Below, piece by piece: positions 19,669 through 25,274 of a stretch of DNA of 64,000 nt; the stretch's first letter is position 1; each line of letters starts with the position of its first letter. The notes under the pieces are model-generated. The model was not told where the DNA came from. It ran no database searches and saw nothing but the letters and a program-made list of their open reading frames with translations. Origin of the DNA: a bacterium (GTDB taxonomy: Bacteria; Hinthialibacterota; Hinthialibacteria; OLB16); assembly GCA_022072055.1 (NCBI GenBank), contig JAJVIK010000013.1, positions 186,001-250,000 of the forward strand, written 5' to 3'. A program made the translations under genes and the position numbers.

Positions 19669-20043
19669 ATGGAAAGCGAGACAATCTTCAAGGCGGCGGA
19701 GGCGCTTGTCCGGGAGGGGAAGAAACCCACGGTCCGGCTTATCCTGGAACGGATCGGCGGCTCCATGCGCGAGATAACCCCCGCGCTCCGGGAATGGCGT
19801 GAGCAACGGACCCGCCTGGTTTCCCCGAAGGTTCAAATAATGGTCAAGGGATACAAGGCCCTGGACGTTATCGAGAAAGAATCCTTCCGCAACCTGACCC
19901 AACTTCGGCGCATGACAAAGGCGGAAATGCTGGACCGCTTGGGGAAGCTCACCCGCAAGCAGGGGATCAAACCCTCCCATATCGCGGCCCTGGACCTGGA
20001 AGGGGATAAGGTGGTCTCCTTGCCGAAGAAACGGCGGCGGTGA
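19669..20043 (+). CDS. KfrA-like DNA-binding protein
   Basis: A 124-aa protein whose first 45 residues fit the KfrA N-terminal DNA-binding domain (AAEALVREGKKPTVRLIL, then a GGS-type turn and ALREWREQR). KfrA proteins are plasmid-encoded autorepressors with a long coiled coil; here the coiled coil is short. The gene follows the recombinase gene after 1 nt and is probably translated from the same mRNA. It is a good candidate repressor for the palindrome over the recombinase -35 box. The C-terminus is strongly basic (KKRRR). Confidence 0.75.
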   Translation: MESETIFKAAEALVREGKKPTVRLILERIGGSMREITPALREWREQRTRLVSPKVQIMVKGYKALDVIEKESFRNLTQLRRMTKAEMLDRLGKLTRKQGIKPSHIAALDLEGDKVVSLPKKRRR

Positions 20044-20077
20044 ATTATAACACGAAGAGCGGAGCGGAGCGGGAGCG

Positions 20078-20728
20078 ATGGCGCGACAAACACTCATAGA
20101 TGACGACGGCATCATAGTAGAGCAGCGGGTGAAGGTGTCCGGAGAAGATGAGCTGGAATACTGGAAAGACTTCGTAAACGTTCATAATAACAGCCCACGT
20201 ACTACGCTTCACCAAGCATGCGACATTGCGGAACAATGTAAGACTTACGCGGAGACCGCGCTCGAGTCGAATACACTCAAACAATCGGCGCGGTCAGTGT
20301 TGGAGCGGCAATTGAAAGACGCCAATGGGATTCTCGGATGCGCTTGGGCTGTTCAGCTCCACAGCGAAACAATTCCGAAGGAATACCAAGACGCCTTGCA
20401 ATGGGCTATCGTGGAAGCATTCAACATGGGCAGGAGTTTTGAGCGGTTGCGGGTGAGACCCGCCAGCCCGCACGCGAAAACCGGAAAGAAGGTACGCGAC
20501 GGAATGAGTGAAGGCCGAAGGAAAACGGTTGAACAACGAACCAAGGAATCACTACGAAAGAAAGATGAATTTCTCAAGGAGTACAGAAAGAAAAAGAAAG
20601 CAAACCCTCACCTATCGTACACGGAGATCACGAACCTGATAGGAAGCAGTCAGTCTCCTCCCCGGTCCGGGAGACAGGTAAGGAACATCATCCCGAAGTT
20701 CGTGGCTGAAAAAATCGGGAAATCTTGA
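20078..20728 (+). CDS. Hypothetical protein of the integrative element
   Basis: I do not recognise this 216-aa protein. It starts at ATG 20078 after purine-rich GGAGCGGGAGCG. The N-terminal two thirds are acidic and helical; the C-terminal third is very basic (KEYRKKKKANPH), with a segment SYTEITNLIGSS that could be a helix-turn-helix. Base composition is visibly more A-rich than the flanking genes, suggesting a separate acquisition. It may bind nucleic acid, but no function can be assigned. Confidence 0.7.
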   Translation: MARQTLIDDDGIIVEQRVKVSGEDELEYWKDFVNVHNNSPRTTLHQACDIAEQCKTYAETALESNTLKQSARSVLERQLKDANGILGCAWAVQLHSETIPKEYQDALQWAIVEAFNMGRSFERLRVRPASPHAKTGKKVRDGMSEGRRKTVEQRTKESLRKKDEFLKEYRKKKKANPHLSYTEITNLIGSSQSPPRSGRQVRNIIPKFVAEKIGKS

Positions 20729-20844
20729 ATAGAGACTTCCCGCCCCTCTGTGTTGCAATCGCCCCGTAGCTCGTGAGCGAGGCGGTCCTGATCGGCGGTA
20801 TTTCCCACCTTCTAAACCCCTCCCACGAAATTCGCGGAGGGATC

Positions 20845-21105
20845 ATGGCAGACAATCCAGCGGTTAGGGTTTCCACTTTCGAGGGGGCGGCTTTGCTCCG
20901 CGCGGAGGGTTTTCGATTCACCGGCGCAACCCTGAAGAACGGGCGCGTTATCCTCTCGTTCGCGGACCCGGATGGAAGCGCTTCCGACCTTCTCTTACGG
21001 CACGAAGTCGAAGGGGTGTCGGTCAACTCCTTGGCCTTCGCGGAGTCTTTGCGCTGGGCCAAGGACCGGACTTTTGCGGCGCGGCGGGAAGGCGGGCTTG
21101 AATGA
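20845..21105 (+). CDS. Small element protein, possibly DUF5659-like
   Basis: An 86-aa protein starting at ATG 20845 with GGAGGG (20837-20842) in front; the GTG at 20773 gives a longer frame without a comparable ribosome site. The pattern TFEGAALLRAEGF, then GRVILSFADP, then AESLRWAKD matches my memory of DUF5659, a small domain common next to primase genes in phage-like elements, but this is only a pattern resemblance. Its stop codon overlaps the ATG of the next gene, so the two are translationally coupled. Confidence 0.65.
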   Translation: MADNPAVRVSTFEGAALLRAEGFRFTGATLKNGRVILSFADPDGSASDLLLRHEVEGVSVNSLAFAESLRWAKDRTFAARREGGLE

Positions 21106-21695
21106 TGAACTCCTTCGCCTTCACCCAATCGCGCCAAGCCATCGTGAAAATCTTCCAAAGGATTCCCATCGGCCTTGCCCCGGAGTTGACGGCGGTCTGC
21201 CCCGGCGGGAACCTGATCCACGAATACCCTCAAGACCCCAGCGCGGCGGCGCGGTTCCTGGAGAGGTACTCTCACCTTGAAGTTCTGATCGGGGCGGACG
21301 TGGTTCCCGTGGGTAGAACCGAGTTTCACCCTTGGGGCAGTTGCTACCGGGTCGAGGCGCGGAACGTTCACCGGGATCATAAGCAGTCCGCACAACTTGC
21401 GGGCGCGGCGCTTCTCGTTGGTGAGGTGAATTCGACCGAGTGGCTTTCCAGGGTGGATCATTTCTTCGACCGGGGCCCGACCGCGCTCTATATCGTCTTC
21501 ACACACCCCACGATCACCGACCTTGAGCGGTCCCTTGCGCGTCTTGTGCGGGAGAAGCTCGCGGTCACTGTTGAGCAGGCGTTGAATTACGAAAGCTCGG
21601 TTCACTTCACGGTCACCCCTGTTCCCTGCTTCCCCGCGCCTCGATCACTTGAAGACTTGGCCTTTGACCTGGGCGCGCTCCGGGAGGCCGCATGA
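21102..21695 (+). CDS. Hypothetical protein upstream of the DUF3987 gene
   Basis: A 197-aa protein I cannot name. It starts at ATG 21102, overlapping the previous stop codon, and ends overlapping the start of the DUF3987 gene. This is the position usually taken by a primase-polymerase domain in related elements. Histidine, aspartate and arginine residues are scattered (EFHPWGSCYRVEARN, then FFDRGPTALYIVF), and an archaeo-eukaryotic primase or nuclease fold is possible. I see no decisive catalytic motif, so that remains a guess from context. Confidence 0.65.
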   Translation: MMNSFAFTQSRQAIVKIFQRIPIGLAPELTAVCPGGNLIHEYPQDPSAAARFLERYSHLEVLIGADVVPVGRTEFHPWGSCYRVEARNVHRDHKQSAQLAGAALLVGEVNSTEWLSRVDHFFDRGPTALYIVFTHPTITDLERSLARLVREKLAVTVEQALNYESSVHFTVTPVPCFPAPRSLEDLAFDLGALREAA

Positions 21696-23182
21696 TGATC
21701 GACCGCAAGCAAGCGTACATGGAAGAAGCGGCCCGCAACCGGAACACGCTGGACTTCAGACCGTTCCCGATTGAGTCCCTTCCGGAACCGATCCGCTCCT
21801 ACGTCCACAGCGGCGCGGAGGCGCTGGGTTGCGACCCGTCCTTGATTGCGCTTCCTCTTCTTTCTTCGGTTGGCGGGATCATCGGAAACAAGCGCTGGCT
21901 TCGGTTAAAGGCCACCTGGGAGGAACCGCCTAACCTGTGGACTGTCACCATCGGCGAATCCGGCGAACTGAAAACCCCCGCCCTCCGCCTTGCGTTGGAA
22001 CCCATTCAAACAATTCAGGATCGACTCTTCGCGGTTCATGCGCAAGCGATGGAGGTTTTCCAGGATGAGCTCTCCGCTTGGGAATCTTCACCCCGGAAGG
22101 ATCGAGGGGTAAAACCGATTCCTCCACCATGCGCTCGCGTGGCCTGTTCGGATGTCACGATGGAATCCTTGGCGCTCCTTCTCTGTGAGAACCCGAACGG
22201 CCTTCTTGTGTGGAGGGATGAACTCTCCGGATGGGTTGGAAGCTTCAATCAATATCGAAAAGGCGCGGGTGGCGATGAAGGGCATTGGTTATTTTTTTGG
22301 AGTGGCGGCGCGCTCACGGTGGACCGCAAGAGTGGGGAGCGGAAGACGATCCATGTTCGGCGCGCATGCGCTTCAATCACCGGCTCGATTCAACCGGGAA
22401 CGCTTCGGCGGGCGCTCGGAACCGAGCACCTGGAAGACGGAATGGCGGCGCGCTTCCTCATGGCGATGCCACCGAGCAGACCGAAGGTGTGGAATGACAA
22501 CACCATCGGGGAGGCGGTCCGCGCGCGGATGAGGGAAACCTTCGAGGCGCTGGGTTCGCTGCGAGGAGGGGAAGATTGGGACCCGGTCCGGGTGAGCCTT
22601 TCCCCGGATGCCCAGGAAGTCTGGATCGACTTCTTCGAGTCCCATGATCTTGAGGCACGAACCCTGACCGGCCCCCTCCGCTCCGCCTTCGCCAAACTGG
22701 AAGCCTACGCGGCCCGGCTTGCCCTGGTCGTTCACACGGTTCGATCCGTGTCCGGTCACCGGCCCCCGGAGAATCCTTTCGAGGTGGACCCGGATTCCAT
22801 GCGGTCCGGGATCACCCTGGCCCGGTGGTTCGCGGGAGAGGCCCGGCGCGTGTATGCCCTCCTCGGCATTGCCGATCCGGGACGGGCGGAGCAACGCAAC
22901 CTTGTGACCTTGATCGAGGACCGAGGCGGTCGGATCACTGCAAACGATCTTCGGAGGTTCTCTTGGCGGTTCAAGAACGATCCCGAAGGCGCGGAGGCCG
23001 CGCTCGCTGGCCTTGTCAGTGAGGGGCTAGGGACCTGGGATCACCGAGGGGGATCGGATCGGGGGGGAAGACCTTCTTCAGTTTTTGTTCTCACAGACCT
23101 CTACTCTACGAAACCCTCGGAATCAAACGGAAATGGGAGGTTTCGTAGAGTAGAGGCGGATGAAGAAGGGAAACTTTCGTGA
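21692..23182 (+). CDS. DUF3987-family primase/helicase-like ATPase
   Basis: A 496-aa protein matching DUF3987, a family of replication-associated ATPases in plasmids and integrative elements. It has a Walker-A-like GESGELKTPAL near residue 88, then GLLVWRDELSGWVGSF (Walker B/DE-like) and a SITGSIQPGTLRRAL segment typical of the family. The start ATGATG at 21692 overlaps the upstream gene. The last 30 codons run through an 18-bp perfect inverted repeat, so the C-terminus (DLYST...FRRVEADEEG) is shaped by that DNA element. It is the likely replication or copy-control protein of the mobile element. Confidence 0.82.
   Translation: MMIDRKQAYMEEAARNRNTLDFRPFPIESLPEPIRSYVHSGAEALGCDPSLIALPLLSSVGGIIGNKRWLRLKATWEEPPNLWTVTIGESGELKTPALRLALEPIQTIQDRLFAVHAQAMEVFQDELSAWESSPRKDRGVKPIPPPCARVACSDVTMESLALLLCENPNGLLVWRDELSGWVGSFNQYRKGAGGDEGHWLFFWSGGALTVDRKSGERKTIHVRRACASITGSIQPGTLRRALGTEHLEDGMAARFLMAMPPSRPKVWNDNTIGEAVRARMRETFEALGSLRGGEDWDPVRVSLSPDAQEVWIDFFESHDLEARTLTGPLRSAFAKLEAYAARLALVVHTVRSVSGHRPPENPFEVDPDSMRSGITLARWFAGEARRVYALLGIADPGRAEQRNLVTLIEDRGGRITANDLRRFSWRFKNDPEGAEAALAGLVSEGLGTWDHRGGSDRGGRPSSVFVLTDLYSTKPSESNGNGRFRRVEADEEGKLS
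23098..23156. repeat. 18-bp perfect inverted repeat inside the DUF3987 gene end
   Basis: Left arm 23098-23115 (CCTCTACTCTACGAAACC) and right arm 23139-23156 are exact reverse complements around a 23-nt loop. Within each arm CTCTA/TAGAG is itself repeated. Twelve bases of each arm recur in the non-coding left end of the element (18760-18771 and 18802-18813). Confidence 0.9.
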
Positions 23183-23195
23183 GAATTGATTCTCA
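23180..23195. repeat. Short palindrome at the DUF3987 stop codon
   Basis: TGAGAAT-TG-ATTCTCA is a perfect 7-bp inverted repeat that includes the TGA stop codon. The 2-nt gap makes it a protein-binding site rather than an RNA hairpin. The following 140 bp up to the next gene show nothing else I can name. Confidence 0.5.
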
Positions 23196-23334
23196 ATTGG
23201 ACGCCCCCGGCAAGAGACCCCTAGGGGGAGTGGGGGTTCCAAACTTGGGCGGCAAAAATGCTAGGAACGAAGCGCCAGCTGAGTAAAAAAATGCCCCGAA
23301 AAAAAGCGCGAGCTAAACAGATTGGCCGAGGCTA

Positions 23335-23604
23335 GTGATCAAGATCGACCCCCACACCTTTTACACGCGCGCGGACCTCCAAGAGCTGCTTGCTCCTTGT
23401 GGGGTGGACGCCGATTCCTTCATCGGGCGACTGAAGCCACGAAAGGTTTTCCGGTGTTTGTATCGAGGGGCTGACCTCTTGGCGGCCTACGAATCGGCGG
23501 TCCCGCTCGCCGAAATCCACGAGCTCCCACCCCCCAAGAACCGAGGCAACCGTGGACGGCGCAAACGGGCGGCGGTGGAGGCGCTATTCCCTGATCGAGG
23601 ATGA
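23335..23604 (+). CDS. Small basic protein, probable excisionase/DNA-binding
   Basis: An 89-aa protein with GTG start 23335 (no better ATG is present). The core YTRADLQELLAPCGVDADSF followed by a short arginine-rich tail (RGNRGRRKRAA) is compatible with a winged-helix excisionase or MerR-like domain. It lies immediately upstream of, and overlaps by an ATGA, the integrase gene, the usual place for a recombination directionality factor. The call rests mainly on size, charge and position. Confidence 0.6.
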   Translation: MIKIDPHTFYTRADLQELLAPCGVDADSFIGRLKPRKVFRCLYRGADLLAAYESAVPLAEIHELPPPKNRGNRGRRKRAAVEALFPDRG

Positions 23605-24986
23605 AGACCATGAGCGACACGAAAAAGATTCCGCTTGACGAATCGGCTCGATCCGGTCTATCTCTGGAAAAAGGGTTGCCGGATATGCTGGACGCGAACA
23701 TTCCCTCCACCGTTCCTTCGTTGCACTTTGGCCCGGAAGGGCAGGTGAACGAATTGAGACTGAAATCGACCCGGATCGGCATCGTCAATATTCAAGAACT
23801 CGGAAAACGGCGCTACCAGTTGCGCTACCGCGACCTCAGCACCCATCTTGAGGTGAAGCGACGGGTGAGCGGCCTGACCTTGAAAGAGGTTCAAGCGATG
23901 GCGGCGCACCTGAGCACGGAAGCCTACGCCGGACGTGGTTATCTCGCGGCGCGGAAGAAATGCCCCTCGGTGGAGGATGGAATGCGAGAGGCAATCCGTC
24001 TTTCCCGGCGGCGGGATCATGTTCGCAGGGAGACCCAGCGGTTGGCGGACAAGTTTGTCCAATGGCTGGCCGATAGGTTCTCCCAGGTGAAACAATGGGC
24101 CGACCTCAAACCCTTCATGGTGGAGAACTACATCCGCTGTTTGGAGGAGAGCGGCCTGGCCTTCGACACGGTTCGACTCCACCTGCAGCCGGTCAAGATG
24201 GGGTGGCGGTTTGCGGCGGACAACTATCCCGATGAAGTCAGACCCATGCCGAGAGTCCGGCAATCCCCTGCCCCACCCAAGCAGATTGAATGCTTGGAGG
24301 CGGGGGAGCTGGCTTCGCTCTTGGACTGGCTTCGGGGCCGTTATCCGGACCTCCACTGCATGGCTTGTCTTCAAGGACTGTGTGGTCTACGCACCCTTGA
24401 GGCGGCGCACCTGAGGCGGTGTGATATCGACCTCCGGCATGGCGCGGTCGCAATCACCGACACGGAAACCCATGTCCCGAAGAACAAGGGTTCCTATCGT
24501 GTGCTTCCAATCTGCTTGGAAGCGCTGAATGCGCTTACCGAGTACATGAACGGCCAGACCGTGATTCCCTCCACGGGCGCGCTGTTCCTGACTTGCCGAG
24601 GAACCCCCTGGACAGCCTCAAGTCTCCATCATCGGTGGGCAAAGGCCCCGGCGTGGGACCCCCGGCGCGAGAAACCTACGGCGGGTGGGGTGTTGTTCCA
24701 GGCGGCCAAGGACCTGGGCATGCCCCGGCTGGCCGAGGTGCAACCCCACAGGTTGCGGAGCACGTTTGCCACGATGGCGAGCAGGTTGGGCGCGAGCGAC
24801 AGACTGCTTAAGGCGTATCTCGGACACTCACCCGGTGACATTTTGGGGAGCCACTATCGGGCGGTTGACTTGGCGGAACTCCGGTCGGTTTCGGTGGCTT
24901 TATCTGCCTGGCGGACCCTTGGAGCGGACCGGGAAACATGGAAACTTTCGGGAAACTTTGAGGAGACGGCCTTCGTAAAGGCTTGA
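23601..24986 (+). CDS. int: Tyrosine recombinase / integrase
   Basis: A 461-aa phage-type integrase. The catalytic arginine is in CGLRTLEAAHLRRCDI, the HxxR box in HRLRSTFATMASRLG, the late histidine in YLGHSPGD and the nucleophilic tyrosine in the SHYRAVDL segment near the C-terminus. A core-binding SAM-like domain covers roughly residues 130-220. The gene starts at ATG 23601 overlapping the probable excisionase and ends 22 nt before attR, so it is the enzyme expected to act on the tRNA-Arg site. Confidence 0.95.
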   Translation: MKTMSDTKKIPLDESARSGLSLEKGLPDMLDANIPSTVPSLHFGPEGQVNELRLKSTRIGIVNIQELGKRRYQLRYRDLSTHLEVKRRVSGLTLKEVQAMAAHLSTEAYAGRGYLAARKKCPSVEDGMREAIRLSRRRDHVRRETQRLADKFVQWLADRFSQVKQWADLKPFMVENYIRCLEESGLAFDTVRLHLQPVKMGWRFAADNYPDEVRPMPRVRQSPAPPKQIECLEAGELASLLDWLRGRYPDLHCMACLQGLCGLRTLEAAHLRRCDIDLRHGAVAITDTETHVPKNKGSYRVLPICLEALNALTEYMNGQTVIPSTGALFLTCRGTPWTASSLHHRWAKAPAWDPRREKPTAGGVLFQAAKDLGMPRLAEVQPHRLRSTFATMASRLGASDRLLKAYLGHSPGDILGSHYRAVDLAELRSVSVALSAWRTLGADRETWKLSGNFEETAFVKA

Positions 24987-25008
24987 AGAATCGAGGGTTG
25001 AAAATTGC

Positions 25009-25063
25009 GAGCAACAGCCTTCTAAGCTGTGGGTCCCCCGTTCGAGTCGGGGCTGGCGTACCA
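25009..25063 (+). repeat. attR: 55-bp copy of the tRNA-Arg 3' part
   Basis: Exact copy of 18350-18404, including the anticodon loop, T-arm and CCA. The bases on either side differ from the tRNA flanks, which sets the repeat limits. Confidence 0.93.
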
Positions 25064-25274
25064 TTTTCCCCTTGTCTTTGTGCTCTTGCTTTACTTGTCA
25101 GACTCCACGCGCGCGTCCATCCGGACTTGTATGAGGGAGCGCTGTTGGTCCCGGAGAGAGCGTCTCCCCACAAAAGCCCTTCGTGGACATCATAACCCAG
25201 AAGCAGGTTGGCCCTCGCATGGCGAATGGGTCCATGGGACCTCAGACGGACGAGTTCACCGCCCCCTGCCCCAA
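25064..25274. other. Intergenic, nothing recognised
   Basis: About 210 bp between attR and the stop codon of the reverse-strand 996-aa gene. I see no gene, clear terminator or repeat. Confidence 0.5.

Larger units (their letters stand above)
18350..25063 (+). mobile_element. 6.7-kb tRNA-Arg integrative element
   Basis: Bounded by a perfect 55-bp direct repeat of the tRNA-Arg 3' part. All recognised genes point the same way: serine recombinase, KfrA-like protein, three unknown proteins, a DUF3987 primase/helicase-like protein, a small probable excisionase, and a tyrosine integrase abutting the right att site. There are no capsid, portal, relaxase or type IV secretion genes, so it must be mobilised by another element or be a satellite- or plasmid-like unit. 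Its genes are tightly packed with several ATGA overlaps. Confidence 0.9.

Noticed and set aside
18350-25063. Prophage
   Set aside because: There are no capsid, tail, portal, terminase or lysis genes, so a prophage label is not supported.
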